Notes under the pieces: model-generated | Told to the model about the DNA's origin: nothing | Seen by the model: only the letters and a program-made list of their open reading frames with translations | The model's database searches: none | Program-made: the position numbers and the translations under genes | From: Poriferisodalis sp965198245 | GTDB taxonomy: Bacteria; Actinomycetota; Acidimicrobiia; Acidimicrobiales; Poriferisodalaceae | DNA: 64,000 nt | Direction: 5' to 3' | NCBI RefSeq assembly: GCF_965198245.1 | Contig: NZ_OZ240249.1 | Span: 992,001-1,056,000 of the forward strand | In this document: piece by piece, positions 44,375-54,092 of the stretch | How positions within the stretch are numbered: position 1 is the stretch's first letter | Layout of the letters: each line of letters begins with the position of its first letter

Positions 44375-46318
44375 TCAGCCGCAGTGGCCGTTCGATGACG
44401 GCGGCACGTCGAGCATCGGGTTGCGGTCGAAGAAACCGTCGGGCACCAGCCCGAAGCTGACGTACTCGGTAGGCATCACCGGGAAGTCCTCGGGCCGGGC
44501 ATCGTGGGTGATGCCGAACGTGTGCCACACCGTGACGTCGGTGCCGACGATCGGCCGGTCACCCGCCGTATAGCGCTCCAGCCCGTCGCCAGCGTTGCGC
44601 TGTGTGGGGAACCGGCCCGCGCCGTAGCGCTCGTCGGGGCGTGTCGGCGACACCCACAGGTTGTGCCGGGCAAAAGTGGCGCGCTCGGAGTGCGGGCTGC
44701 CGTGCGCAGCAAACATCGTCGCGGTGGGCGGAGGCAGCAACCGGTACGCCGTCGGGCGACCGAGCCGGTTGATGTGATCCGCGCTCTCGATCCGCCAGTA
44801 GCGGCTGGACGACGAGTTGGTGTCGCGGCGGGCGGCCAACTCGCTCTCGAGCACTGTCTCACGAGCGGCGAACGCAGTGCCATGCGGATTGTCTGGGCCC
44901 GGCGGCAGCGCTTCGGTGTTCACCTCGACCACCGTGTTCGCGTCGCCGTCGACGGCCATGTCCAACCGCACGCAGAAGATGTGCTGGTGGATCGGGGCAG
45001 ACACGTGCGGGGCAACTTGCCGGGCGAAGGTCATGTCGTCGCCGTCGCGGTGCGAACGGGTGGTGAGAACGCCGGTCAGCTTCACCTCGTAGCGAATGGT
45101 GCCGTCGAGGTAGAAGTACCAGAAGAACCCGTACTCGTAGTTCCCCACCGTGTGAATGGCGCTCACCACCAACCGGCGAGATCGGCGCACCTCAGTAGTG
45201 TCGGCATTCCAGTCGAAGTGCTTCCAGCCGATGCCGAAGTCCTCCTCGTGGATGCAGATCGCGTTCGGCGTGGTGACAACTGAACCATCGTCAAACACTT
45301 GGGCGGAGTCGAGATAGGTGATCTCGCCGAGACAGTCGCAGCCCAACTCGAGTGAGTTGTTCATCAGGCCGAGGCCGAATTCTCCGGAGTCGAGCGCGTG
45401 CTTGAACGACTGCGACGGCCTGGTGTCGCCGTAAGGCACCACCATCTCGGCCAGCGACGCCCGGTCGATGATCGGGCGGACCCGGCCGCCGTCGTCATAG
45501 GCGATCCGGTGCAGCACCAGGCCTTCGGTGTCATCCATGACGACGCGCATCGACCACTTCTGCCAGCGCAGCTCGTTGTCGTCGAGCGTGAAACTGGTGC
45601 CGTCGGGCTGGGTGATCTCGATCGGTCGCAGGTCGGTGCGCATCGGCCCAAAATCCTCAGTGACGGCGTCAACGTCGTAGTTGCCCCGCTCCGAGCTCAC
45701 CGGCCACTGGTCGAAGTCTTCGATGTGCAGCACCTCCAGCGTGTCGACGTCGATGTGCACCATCAGCCCGTCGAGGGGGTAGGCGTAGCCGTTGTCGGCG
45801 GGGTTCGGGCGCCAGAAGCCGATGCAGCGTTGCACCCGCCGGCCTGTCTCGAAGTCGAAGCCGTAGTCGCCGGTCGGCCACGGGTCGATCTGGACTTGCG
45901 ACGGATCGGTGATGCCGCGCTTGGCGATGGCCGCTGCGAATCCCGGGTCGGTCCGGCAGGCGTCCATCACGGCGAACAGCTCCGCCATGCCGACCCGCGG
46001 CACGACGCCGGGATGGTGCTCCCATGAGTCGACCTCGCCGCGGGTCACCGAGACCACGGCGGTGTACACCTCGCCGTTCTCGCGTACCACCACCTCGAAG
46101 CGGCGGTCGGTGCCGGCGGTGGGCGTCCAGGCCGCAACCTCGGCCTTTGGGGGCTCCCAGATGGAGAAGCCGTGGAAGCGTGCGCTGTCGCTGATGCGCC
46201 CGCTGCGATGCAGCACCTCGATGGCGGCATGGGCTTCCGTTTCGGTCATCATCGACAGCGGATGACGCGGCGGCATAGCCGCATCATCGCTGGGCCGTTC
46301 GAGCAGCGTCTCGGTCAT
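44375..46318 (-). CDS. Copper-containing primary amine oxidase
   Basis: A 647-residue quinoprotein that oxidises primary amines to aldehydes with release of ammonia and H2O2. The TPQ precursor tyrosine is Tyr394 in TVGNYEY; two copper histidines are in HQHIFCVRLD; the third His is expected near the C-terminus (HSERATFARHNLWVS). The catalytic Asp is in the YLDSAQVFDD region, about 90-100 residues before the TPQ. Length matches the bacterial family. No signal peptide visible, so cytoplasmic. Same strand as the flavin enzyme and the BMP transporter, which points to uptake and degradation of an amine-bearing solute. Confidence 0.93.
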   Translation of the reverse strand: MTETLLERPSDDAAMPPRHPLSMMTETEAHAAIEVLHRSGRISDSARFHGFSIWEPPKAEVAAWTPTAGTDRRFEVVVRENGEVYTAVVSVTRGEVDSWEHHPGVVPRVGMAELFAVMDACRTDPGFAAAIAKRGITDPSQVQIDPWPTGDYGFDFETGRRVQRCIGFWRPNPADNGYAYPLDGLMVHIDVDTLEVLHIEDFDQWPVSSERGNYDVDAVTEDFGPMRTDLRPIEITQPDGTSFTLDDNELRWQKWSMRVVMDDTEGLVLHRIAYDDGGRVRPIIDRASLAEMVVPYGDTRPSQSFKHALDSGEFGLGLMNNSLELGCDCLGEITYLDSAQVFDDGSVVTTPNAICIHEEDFGIGWKHFDWNADTTEVRRSRRLVVSAIHTVGNYEYGFFWYFYLDGTIRYEVKLTGVLTTRSHRDGDDMTFARQVAPHVSAPIHQHIFCVRLDMAVDGDANTVVEVNTEALPPGPDNPHGTAFAARETVLESELAARRDTNSSSSRYWRIESADHINRLGRPTAYRLLPPPTATMFAAHGSPHSERATFARHNLWVSPTRPDERYGAGRFPTQRNAGDGLERYTAGDRPIVGTDVTVWHTFGITHDARPEDFPVMPTEYVSFGLVPDGFFDRNPMLDVPPSSNGHCG

Positions 46319-46441
46319 GTGATCACGCTACGTGGCCGCCGGCAGGTACGCGGCCTCGTCAGATGACATCGGTAGTGTCGCTCGCTACGGCTCCGGGCTC
46401 AACGGCCAGGCAGACGGGCTGGTGATGGGGGTCCTCAGGTT

Positions 46442-48271
46442 GTGACGGATGGGGATCTTCGCAGCCGTATCCGGCGCCATCTTGAGTTCGTCTACCCCGC
46501 GCTGCCCGCAGACGGGTTCGTCGACGATGTGCTCGCAGCCATCGGCGGGGACCCGGCCGATGAGGTGCCCGACGCCGGGCCGCGTTGGGATCAGCGAGAC
46601 ATAGCGGTAATCACCTATGCCGACTCGATCACCGAGGCGGGCAGGGTTCCGATGCACACCTTGGGTGAGTTGCTCGATGACCTCACGGGCGATGTCGTGA
46701 CCGTCGTGCACGTGCTGCCGTTCTATCCGGCGAGCTCCGATGGCGGCTTCGCTGTCACCGACCACCGAGCGGTCGACCCCCGGCTCGGCAGCTGGGAGGA
46801 CATCGCAGCGCTCAGCGACACCTACACGGTGATGGCTGACCTCGTCGTGAACCATGTCAGTGCTGATCATCGCTGGATGGATCAGTTCTGCCGGGGGGAA
46901 ATGCCAGGCAGCCGGAACCTGCTCACCGCAGAACCCGAAGACGACACCTCGAGCGTGGTGCGACCACGGACGACGCCGTTGTTGCGCGAGGTCGAAACCC
47001 ACGACGGCCCCCGGCTGCTGTGGTGCACGTTCAGCCACGACCAGATCGACCTGAACTTCGCCGAGCCCGAGGTCTTGCTGGACTTGTTGCGCACCGTCGC
47101 CTGCCTCGTCGACGCCGGTGTGCGCTGGTTCCGCCTCGACGCCATCGCCTATCTCTGGAAGGAGCTGGGCACCTCATGCCTGAACCTGCCGCAGACCCAC
47201 GAGATCGTCAAGCTGCTGCGGACGCTGCTGGACGCACGCTGTCCCGGCTCGGTCATCATCACCGAGACCAATGTGCCCCACGACCAGAACGTGGCCTATT
47301 GGGGCGCAGGCGACGAAGCTCACCTCGTCTACAACTTCAGCCTCCCCCCGTTGGTCGCCCACACGATGCTGTCGGGGTCAGCCGTCGCGATGCAGCAGTG
47401 GCTCGCTCAGCTGGAGCCGCCTCCGGCAGGAACGTCGTACTTCAACTTCATCGCCAGCCATGACGGCATCGGGCTGCGTCCGGTAGAGGGATTGTTGACG
47501 GATGCACAAATCTTCCGGCTCATCGCGGCGGCCCACAGCGCGGGCGGCACTCACTCGGAGTTCGACACCCCTGCTGGACCCAAGGCGTACGAGCTGAACG
47601 TCTCGCTGTGGGATCTGTTCGCCGGCGATCGGGACGCGCTTGGCGTCGCGCAGTTCCTTGCCGCGCACACGATCATGCTGAGCCTCGCCGGCATTCCTGC
47701 GGTGTACGTGCATGCGTTGCTGGGCACCTCCAGCTACTGGACACCGCTCAGCGAGCCGCCGCGCATCGTCACCGATCACGGACTGCCGCCTGTCGAGCAG
47801 AACAAGCGCACGATCAACCGGCGCAAGCTGACGCTCGACGAGGCAGTCGACCTGCTCGGCGCACAGGACGGCGTTCGTCGCAGGGTGCTGGTGGAACTGG
47901 TGCGGCGGATGCTGGTGCGGCGCGGCCAGCCGGCGTTCCATCCCGACAGCGCGCAGGTGTCGCTGGACTTGGGCTCCCGGGCGTTCGGCGTGATCCGGGG
48001 CGGGCCGCAATGGGACCAGACGGTGGTGTCGGTCACCAACGTCTCGCACAGTCAGCTCACCATCGACATCGAGGTGCTGTCCGGGCTGTGCCCGCCCGGC
48101 AGTGCGGGGGCGCAGTTCGCCCACGAAGGCTGCGTGGATCTGCTCGACGATCAGGTCTACGGCCCGGGTTCGCGCGCATCCCTGACTGCGGGCCAAACGC
48201 TCTGGCTGTGCTTGGAAGCCGAGCGCCGGGCGCCTGCGCTGGCAGACCGGACGGCAGCCCCGCAGCGCTAG
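46442..48271 (+). CDS. GH13_18 sucrose phosphorylase-like enzyme (glucosylglycerate phosphorylase candidate)
   Basis: A 609-residue alpha-amylase superfamily enzyme. Nucleophile Asp233 (RLDAIAY), acid/base Glu275 (IITETNV) and transition-state Asp341 (IASHDGIG). GH13_18 enzymes phosphorolyse sucrose, glucosylglycerate or glucosylglycerol. The GT81-like glycosyltransferase at 49049, which would make glucosyl-3-phosphoglycerate, favours glucosylglycerate as the substrate. GTG start just after the divergent amine oxidase. A phosphatase for the intermediate is not seen. Confidence 0.85.
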   Translation: MTDGDLRSRIRRHLEFVYPALPADGFVDDVLAAIGGDPADEVPDAGPRWDQRDIAVITYADSITEAGRVPMHTLGELLDDLTGDVVTVVHVLPFYPASSDGGFAVTDHRAVDPRLGSWEDIAALSDTYTVMADLVVNHVSADHRWMDQFCRGEMPGSRNLLTAEPEDDTSSVVRPRTTPLLREVETHDGPRLLWCTFSHDQIDLNFAEPEVLLDLLRTVACLVDAGVRWFRLDAIAYLWKELGTSCLNLPQTHEIVKLLRTLLDARCPGSVIITETNVPHDQNVAYWGAGDEAHLVYNFSLPPLVAHTMLSGSAVAMQQWLAQLEPPPAGTSYFNFIASHDGIGLRPVEGLLTDAQIFRLIAAAHSAGGTHSEFDTPAGPKAYELNVSLWDLFAGDRDALGVAQFLAAHTIMLSLAGIPAVYVHALLGTSSYWTPLSEPPRIVTDHGLPPVEQNKRTINRRKLTLDEAVDLLGAQDGVRRRVLVELVRRMLVRRGQPAFHPDSAQVSLDLGSRAFGVIRGGPQWDQTVVSVTNVSHSQLTIDIEVLSGLCPPGSAGAQFAHEGCVDLLDDQVYGPGSRASLTAGQTLWLCLEAERRAPALADRTAAPQR

Positions 48272-48330
48272 GAGTGGTCCAACTCGACAGCGTCGTAGAG
48301 CTGGTCCCCCATGTCGGGCATCGGGCTCTG

Positions 48331-48648
48331 CTAGCAATCCAGCGCGAGATGGAGGGCGGCGCAGGCCTCGGCAAGCCGCTGCCCTCTGAGCGTGCAGATC
48401 CGCTCGACCAGATTCGCGCGCGGCACCGTCGTCAGGTTGTCGAACGTCGCGACACAGTCCGCCGGCATCCCGTCGCGCGGACCAAGCGGAAGCTCGGTTG
48501 GGATGCGCCGTATCGTGCGCGTCACGGGCGCTGCGACCACGCTGTTCAGCACCTCAATTGCCGCCGAGCGGGTCATCACCAAGTACGGGCGCTGGCCGAT
48601 CGACTCGATTTCGCCCCACCAGATTTCCCCCCGAACCGGCGTCACCAC
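48331..48648 (-). CDS. mazF: MazF/PemK-family toxin (mRNA endoribonuclease)
   Basis: A 105-residue toxin of the MazF fold, opening with TPVRGEIWWGEI and carrying RPYLVMTRSAAI (with the conserved Arg and Thr of the active site) and ADCVATFDNLTTV. It would cut RNA when not bound by its antitoxin. GTG starts at 48648 or 48645; the latter overlaps the antitoxin TGA by 4 bases, as expected for a coupled toxin-antitoxin pair. A reading frame to 48684 exists but the extra N-terminus does not fit the fold. Confidence 0.88.
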   Translation of the reverse strand: MVTPVRGEIWWGEIESIGQRPYLVMTRSAAIEVLNSVVAAPVTRTIRRIPTELPLGPRDGMPADCVATFDNLTTVPRANLVERICTLRGQRLAEACAALHLALDC

Positions 48649-48896
48649 GGCTCTTCGAGGATCGATGCCTTCAAGGAGTTCCACGCCGCCTGATCTTCGG
48701 CTTCAGTCGGCGGGCAGCGCTCGTAGCCGTCGACGATCGTTTGGTCGACCAGTTGTCGGCGTTCGATTTCGGCAATGATCTCGATGCCGGCCCGCACTGC
48801 CGCCGCCCGGCTCCGGTACGCACCGCTGTGGACGAGCTCGTCGAGTTCGCTCAACAGGCTCGCTGGGAGTCGAACAGCGATTTGCTCTGTTGCCAT
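48642..48896 (-). CDS. Ribbon-helix-helix antitoxin paired with MazF
   Basis: An 84-residue protein with an N-terminal ribbon-helix-helix DNA-binding motif (QIAVRLPASLLSELDELVHSG, then RSRAAAVRAGIE) and a C-terminal acidic tail that would wrap the toxin. It overlaps the toxin start. Together they form a type II toxin-antitoxin module, likely self-repressed. It sits between the two glucosylglycerate-type genes, an insertion-like place. Confidence 0.9.
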   Translation of the reverse strand: MATEQIAVRLPASLLSELDELVHSGAYRSRAAAVRAGIEIIAEIERRQLVDQTIVDGYERCPPTEAEDQAAWNSLKASILEEPW

Positions 48897-49048
48897 GACT
48901 GCATTCTATGTTGGTATGGAAAATGACATGCAAGACGAGTGTGTACCGCGAGCAGAACCTCGAGAAGCGCCCTTTGTCGTCATGTGCGGGTCGCTGATCT
49001 GCAGTTACCCGACCGCTGTTCCCGAAACGCAGGACTGTCCCGGCACCC

Positions 49049-50290
49049 TCAGGCGTTGTCCAGCTCGACTGCTTCGTAGAGCTGTTCGAGCACTCCGTCG
49101 ACGGCGCTTTGCACCCTCGACCAGTTGGGGATGAACGGTGTTCCCATCGGATCGTTCAGGAACTCGTCGCCTGCTTCCATGATCGCCGCCGCGAACAATT
49201 CGACCGCCGTTTCCTCGGCATGGAGATCGAAGTCGAAGCCGTTGAACGAGGCGTCGTTGCGGTAGTGGCTGACGAGGTCCAGAGCGTTGCGGTAGTAGAC
49301 GGCCTTCACGGTGCGGAAGGTCTCGGTGCCCAGCACGGTGCCGTCGATCGCCAGCTTGCGATAGATGGCCTTTGCGATGTCGCGGCTCATCTTGTGGAGC
49401 CCGGCGTTCGCATCGGCCACCGACAGCTCCTGGTGTTTGTGGTCGTAACGATCGGCGATGTCGACCTGGCAGATCCGGCGCCCCTGGTAGATGCGGTACA
49501 CCTCCGACAGCACGCCGATCTCGAGACCCCAGTCGCTCGGTATGCGAATGCTGCGCGTCATGTCGAGCTTCATAGCGAATTCGCCGGCAAGCGGGTAGCG
49601 GAAGCCATCGAGATACCGCAGGTAGTCGTGCTCGCCGATGGTGGCGCGCAGCGCTCTCAACAACGGCGTGACCAGTAGTCGGACCACTCGGCCGTTCATC
49701 CGCCCGTTCGCGCCGAGGCCGTCTGCGGACACATCGCCACTGGCTCGGTAGTAGTAGCCCTTCGAGAACGAGTACCCGAAGGTGGGATGCAGGATCGGGT
49801 ACAGCAGCCGAGCCAGCATCCCGCGGTCGTAGGTGAGAATGTCGGCGTCGTGCAGGGCCACGTTCTCGCAGCGGCCTGACGCCAGGAAGTAGCCGAGGCA
49901 GTACCAAACGTTGCGGCCCTTGCCCGGCTCGGAGGGGGCGAGCACCCGATCGGCCAGCTGTTCGTCGATGTTGCGCAGTCGAGGCCCGTCATTCCACAGC
50001 AGGCGGGTGCGCTGCGGCAAGCGGGAGAAGAACTGCTTGGCCTCGGCAAACTCTGCGGCATTCGCTCGATCGATGCCGATGATGATCTCGTCGAGGTACG
50101 TGATCTTGGCGATCTCGTCGACGATGGGGCTGAGCGCTGGTCCGCCGAGCTCGCTGTACAGCGCCGGAATGATGAGGGCGATGGGACTGCGGCGCGACCG
50201 CTCGAACAAGTCGGCTTCGAAGCTCTCGACGGGGCGATCGCTCAGCCGGTGGAGCGTCGCGATCGACTCGTGCTGCTGGAAATCGGCCAC
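49049..50290 (-). CDS. GT81-like glycosyltransferase (glucosyl-3-phosphoglycerate synthase-like)
   Basis: A 413-residue GT-A fold glycosyltransferase. N-terminal IALIIPALYSEL, DEIIIGIDRA, the metal motif in ALHDADILTYDRG, and acceptor region GEFAMKLDMTRSIRIPSDWGLEIGVLSEV split over two strands. Members use NDP-glucose and 3-phosphoglycerate to make glucosyl-3-phosphoglycerate, a precursor of the compatible solute glucosylglycerate and, in mycobacteria, of polymethylated polysaccharides. GTG start. Divergent from guaB. Its link to the GH13_18 gene is discussed there; sugar and acceptor specificity are inference. Confidence 0.83.
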   Translation of the reverse strand: MADFQQHESIATLHRLSDRPVESFEADLFERSRRSPIALIIPALYSELGGPALSPIVDEIAKITYLDEIIIGIDRANAAEFAEAKQFFSRLPQRTRLLWNDGPRLRNIDEQLADRVLAPSEPGKGRNVWYCLGYFLASGRCENVALHDADILTYDRGMLARLLYPILHPTFGYSFSKGYYYRASGDVSADGLGANGRMNGRVVRLLVTPLLRALRATIGEHDYLRYLDGFRYPLAGEFAMKLDMTRSIRIPSDWGLEIGVLSEVYRIYQGRRICQVDIADRYDHKHQELSVADANAGLHKMSRDIAKAIYRKLAIDGTVLGTETFRTVKAVYYRNALDLVSHYRNDASFNGFDFDLHAEETAVELFAAAIMEAGDEFLNDPMGTPFIPNWSRVQSAVDGVLEQLYEAVELDNA

Positions 50291-50379
50291 ATCGCGCCCC
50301 GTCGGTTGACCGCGTGCAACCTACCGTGCCCGCCGTTGCCGGTCGCCAGATCGCGGAGGGTCGCGCGGTATCGTGCGCC

Positions 50380-51891
50380 ATGGTCTCGACGCCGCAGCGC
50401 CCGCCGGTCGGATTCCCGTCGCTTGAGGCCAAATTCGCCGCCGATGGGCTGACCTTCGACGACGTGCTGCTCGTGCCTGAGGCATCCGACGTGCTGCCCG
50501 ATTCGGTCGACACGTCGACGCGTTTCACGCGAGGCATCACGCTCGCAGTCCCGCTCGTGAGTGCCGCGATGGACACGGTCACCGAGGCGCGGCTGGCCAT
50601 CGCGATGGCCCGGCACGGCGGCATCGGCGTGATTCACCGCAACCTGGCCATTGCCGACCAAGCCGCCGAGGTCGACAGGGTGAAGCGATCAGAGTCGGGG
50701 ATGATCAACGAGCCCTTCACGCTGGGCCCCGACAACCTGGTCTCCGAAGCCGAGGATCTGATGGCCCGCTTCAAGATCAGCGGGGTGCCGATTACCGACC
50801 CCGTGGGGCACCTCGTCGGGATCCTCACCAACCGCGACCTTCGCTTCGAGACTGACTGGAGCCGCCCGATCCACGAGGTGATGACGTCGCAGGGACTGGT
50901 AACCGCGCAGGCACCGATCACGCTCGACGAGGCGCAGGTCGTGCTTGCCCGCCACCGCATCGAGAAGCTGCCGATCGTCGACGACGACTTTCGGCTTGTC
51001 GGCCTCATCACGGTGAAGGACATCCAGAAGCGAATCCAGTTCCCGAACGCCTCCAAGGATGAGCTGGGCCGGTTGCTGGTAGCCGCCGCTGTCGGCACCG
51101 GGCCCGAGACGCTGGAGCGGGCCGCGGCGCTGATCGAGCGTGACGTCGACGCCATCGTGGTCGATACGGCGCATGGTCACAGCCGGGACGTCATCGAAAC
51201 CGTGGCGAAGATCAAGGCGAATCACCCTGTCGAGGTAGTCGCGGGCAACGTGGCCACGGCCGACGCTGCCCGGGCACTCGTCGAAGCCGGCGCCGATGCG
51301 ATCAAGGTCGGGATCGGCCCGGGCTCGATCTGCACGACCCGGGTAGTGGCTGGCGTGGGCGTGCCGCAAGTCTCCGCGGTGATCGACTGCGCGGCCGAGG
51401 CTGCTGCGGCTGGTGTGCCGGTAATCGCGGATGGGGGCATGCAGTTCTCCGGCGACCTAGCCAAGGCCATCGCTGCCGGGGCGCACAGCGCCATGGTGGG
51501 CAGCTTGCTGGCCGGCACCGACGAATCGCCGGGCGAGGTGGTGCTCTACCAGGGAGAACGGTTCAAGGAATACCGGGGTATGGGCTCGATCGGTGCCATG
51601 GTCGGACGCAGCTTCTCGAAGGATCGGTACTTCCAGGACCGCCGCGATCCCGACCAGCTCGTACCCGAGGGGATTGAGGGACGGGTGGCCTACAAGGGAC
51701 CGCTTGGGGGAGTGCTGCACCAGTTGATCGGCGGGCTGCGCCAGGCGATGGGCTACTGCGGCGCCGCGAGCATCAGCGACATGCGATTGCGCACCCGGTT
51801 CGTTCGCGTGACGGCGGCAGCGCTGCGCGAGAGCCACCCCCACGACATCCTGATCACCAAAGAGGCGCCGAACTATCAGGCGCCGACCTGA
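50380..51891 (+). CDS. guaB: IMP dehydrogenase
   Basis: A 503-residue IMPDH that oxidises IMP to XMP in GMP synthesis. A (beta/alpha)8 barrel split by two CBS domains (about 105-220). The catalytic Cys318 is in GPGSICTTRVVAGVG, with the flap Arg-Tyr region after RVAYKGPLGGV. The starting ATG at 50380 is chosen because FDDVLLVPEAS, the family's N-terminal motif, follows shortly. Its end overlaps the convergent helicase gene by 16 bases. Full-length and probably essential. Confidence 0.97.
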   Translation: MVSTPQRPPVGFPSLEAKFAADGLTFDDVLLVPEASDVLPDSVDTSTRFTRGITLAVPLVSAAMDTVTEARLAIAMARHGGIGVIHRNLAIADQAAEVDRVKRSESGMINEPFTLGPDNLVSEAEDLMARFKISGVPITDPVGHLVGILTNRDLRFETDWSRPIHEVMTSQGLVTAQAPITLDEAQVVLARHRIEKLPIVDDDFRLVGLITVKDIQKRIQFPNASKDELGRLLVAAAVGTGPETLERAAALIERDVDAIVVDTAHGHSRDVIETVAKIKANHPVEVVAGNVATADAARALVEAGADAIKVGIGPGSICTTRVVAGVGVPQVSAVIDCAAEAAAAGVPVIADGGMQFSGDLAKAIAAGAHSAMVGSLLAGTDESPGEVVLYQGERFKEYRGMGSIGAMVGRSFSKDRYFQDRRDPDQLVPEGIEGRVAYKGPLGGVLHQLIGGLRQAMGYCGAASISDMRLRTRFVRVTAAALRESHPHDILITKEAPNYQAPT

Positions 51892-54032
51892 TTCTCAGCC
51901 TGGCTCAGCCGCTCGAGGCGTTCCCATTCGTCGATGAGGCTGCTGTCGGTCTTGCGGACGGTGTCGCCGAGCCAGCGGGTCAGCTCCACGATGTCGTCGC
52001 TGCGGTGATGTTCGGGGACGTTTCGCGAGAGTGCCTTGTAAGCGTCGCTGAGGTAGCGGAGGAGCACTCCTTCGGAGCCTTTGATGCCGTAGTGGTTGAC
52101 GTACTCGCGGAACGTCATGACGCGCTCGTACATGTCGCGGGCGACTGATTTGGGGCGGACGTTCTCGTTGCCAAGCCAGGGGTGGTTCGTCGACCAGGCG
52201 TTGAAGCTGTCGTAGAGCCAGTCGCGCAGCGGCTTGGGCCATTCGACCTCTTCGAGGCGCTCCATGCGCTCTTCGTATTCGATGCCTTCGGCCTTCATCT
52301 CAGCCAGCAGGTCGGTGCGGGCCATGTCTCGCTGGCGCTCCAGCACGATCGTCGGATTCTCGAGCGTTGACTCCAGCACGCTGAGCACGTCCAGCGCGTA
52401 GGTCGGCTCGTCCCGGTCGAGGAACTCGATCGCGTCGAGTGCGAACGGCGAGAGCGGGTGGGTCAAGTCGAACTCCAGCTGCAGATCGACGTTGACGCGC
52501 ACAAGCCGGTCCTCATCATCGGGCTCGTCGAGCTGTTCGACGACATTTGCGGCCACCAGCGCCCGGTAGATCGAGATCGCACGACGGATGTGGTTGCGAT
52601 TGGATTTGCGCGTCTCGTGGTTGTCGGTGAGCAGCCGCTTCATTGCGGCACGGCCGTCACCGGGCCGGTCCAGCACGTGCATGAGCATCGAGTGCGAGAC
52701 GTCAAAGCGGGATTGCAGGGCTTCAGGTTGGCCTGATGCCAGCCTTTCGAAGGTGTCGGCGTTCCACGCCACATAGCCGCGCTTGGGAGGAGATGGGCGC
52801 CGGACCTTGCGGAGCTTGGCAGGGTCGTCGCCGAACTTCTCGCGAGCCTTCTCCACAGCGATGGCGTATTCCACTTCGTGCTCTGGGGCCTGGCACCACA
52901 CGAAGCCCTCGTGGTCAAAGCCTCGCCTGCCGGCCCGTCCGGCGATCTGCTGGAAGTCGCGCACCGTCAGGACGCGGGTATCGCGCCCGTCGTACTTGCA
53001 GAGCTGTGTGAACACCACCGTTCGGATCGGGACGTTCACACCGACGCCGAGCGTGTCGGTGCCGCAGATCAGCTTGAGCAGGCCCATGCCAGCCAGCCGT
53101 TCGACGAGCAGCCGGTACTTGGGAAGGAGCCCCGCGTGGTGCACGCCGATGCCGGCCTTGATGAACCGCTGAATGTCGCGGCCGAAAGGCGAATCGAAGC
53201 CGAAGCCGACGATCTCGGCGGCAACTGCAGCCTTCTCGTCCTTCGTAAGCACGTTCATGCTGGTCAGCGCCTGAGCACGCTCGTTGGCGGCCCTCTGGGT
53301 GAAGTGAACGATGTAGGCGGGTACACGCCGCAGTTCCAGCAGCTCCTCAAGTGACTGGTGCAGGGTCGTCTCGCGGTAGGTGAAGGTGAGCGGCACCGGA
53401 CGCTCTGCCCCCGTCACCGTGGCGACCTCGCGGCCCGAGCGACGCCGCAGGTCCTCGGCGAAACGTGTCGTCGGCCCCAGCGTCGCGCTCATGAGCACCA
53501 TCTGTGTGCGGGTCAATTCCAGCAAGGGCACCTGCCAGGCCCAGCCCCGATCCCGATCGGAATAGAAGTGAAACTCGTCCATGACGACGCTGTCGACCGG
53601 GGCGTCGGCACCGTGGCTCAGCGCGAGATTGGCAAGGATCTCTTGTGTGCAGCACACCACCGGCGCGTCGGGATTCACCGCGCCGTCGCCGGTCACCATG
53701 CCGACGCTGGCCGTACCCAACTCACCGCACAGGGCGAAGAACTTCTCCGATACCAGCGCCTTGACCGGCGCTGTGTAATAGCTGCGATAGCCGCGGGCGA
53801 CCGCTTCGAAGTGCGCCGCAAGTCCGACCAGTGACTTCCCAGAGCCGGTTGGCGTGGTGATGATGACGTGGTTGCCGCCGAAGATCTCGAGGATCGCGTC
53901 TTCCTGAGCCGGATACAGCTCCAGGCCGATTTCGTCGGTGTAGGCCAGAAACGCGTCCAGCAGCGAGTCGGGATCGGGCTCGCGGGGCAGGAACGTCGCC
54001 AGCAGTCGTGCCGCCGATGCCGCGTCTGTCAT
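51876..54032 (-). CDS. DEAD/DEAH-box (Ski2-like) helicase with DUF3516 domain
   Basis: A 718-residue superfamily 2 helicase. Motif I TPTGSGKS, motif II VVMDEFHFY (DEFH), motif III LMSATLG and motif VI QIAGRAGRRGFD. The C-terminal half (about 430-715) matches DUF3516, found on actinobacterial proteins of this type. The fold resembles Ski2/Lhr-like helicases; the nucleic acid target is unknown. A conserved housekeeping actinobacterial gene; little is known about it beyond sequence. Confidence 0.93.
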   Translation of the reverse strand: MTDAASAARLLATFLPREPDPDSLLDAFLAYTDEIGLELYPAQEDAILEIFGGNHVIITTPTGSGKSLVGLAAHFEAVARGYRSYYTAPVKALVSEKFFALCGELGTASVGMVTGDGAVNPDAPVVCCTQEILANLALSHGADAPVDSVVMDEFHFYSDRDRGWAWQVPLLELTRTQMVLMSATLGPTTRFAEDLRRRSGREVATVTGAERPVPLTFTYRETTLHQSLEELLELRRVPAYIVHFTQRAANERAQALTSMNVLTKDEKAAVAAEIVGFGFDSPFGRDIQRFIKAGIGVHHAGLLPKYRLLVERLAGMGLLKLICGTDTLGVGVNVPIRTVVFTQLCKYDGRDTRVLTVRDFQQIAGRAGRRGFDHEGFVWCQAPEHEVEYAIAVEKAREKFGDDPAKLRKVRRPSPPKRGYVAWNADTFERLASGQPEALQSRFDVSHSMLMHVLDRPGDGRAAMKRLLTDNHETRKSNRNHIRRAISIYRALVAANVVEQLDEPDDEDRLVRVNVDLQLEFDLTHPLSPFALDAIEFLDRDEPTYALDVLSVLESTLENPTIVLERQRDMARTDLLAEMKAEGIEYEERMERLEEVEWPKPLRDWLYDSFNAWSTNHPWLGNENVRPKSVARDMYERVMTFREYVNHYGIKGSEGVLLRYLSDAYKALSRNVPEHHRSDDIVELTRWLGDTVRKTDSSLIDEWERLERLSQAENQVGA

Positions 54033-54092
54033 TGGTATCGGAGGCTATGTCCGGGGTTGTGGTGCCGGTGTGTGCGGGGGCGTAACCGCACT

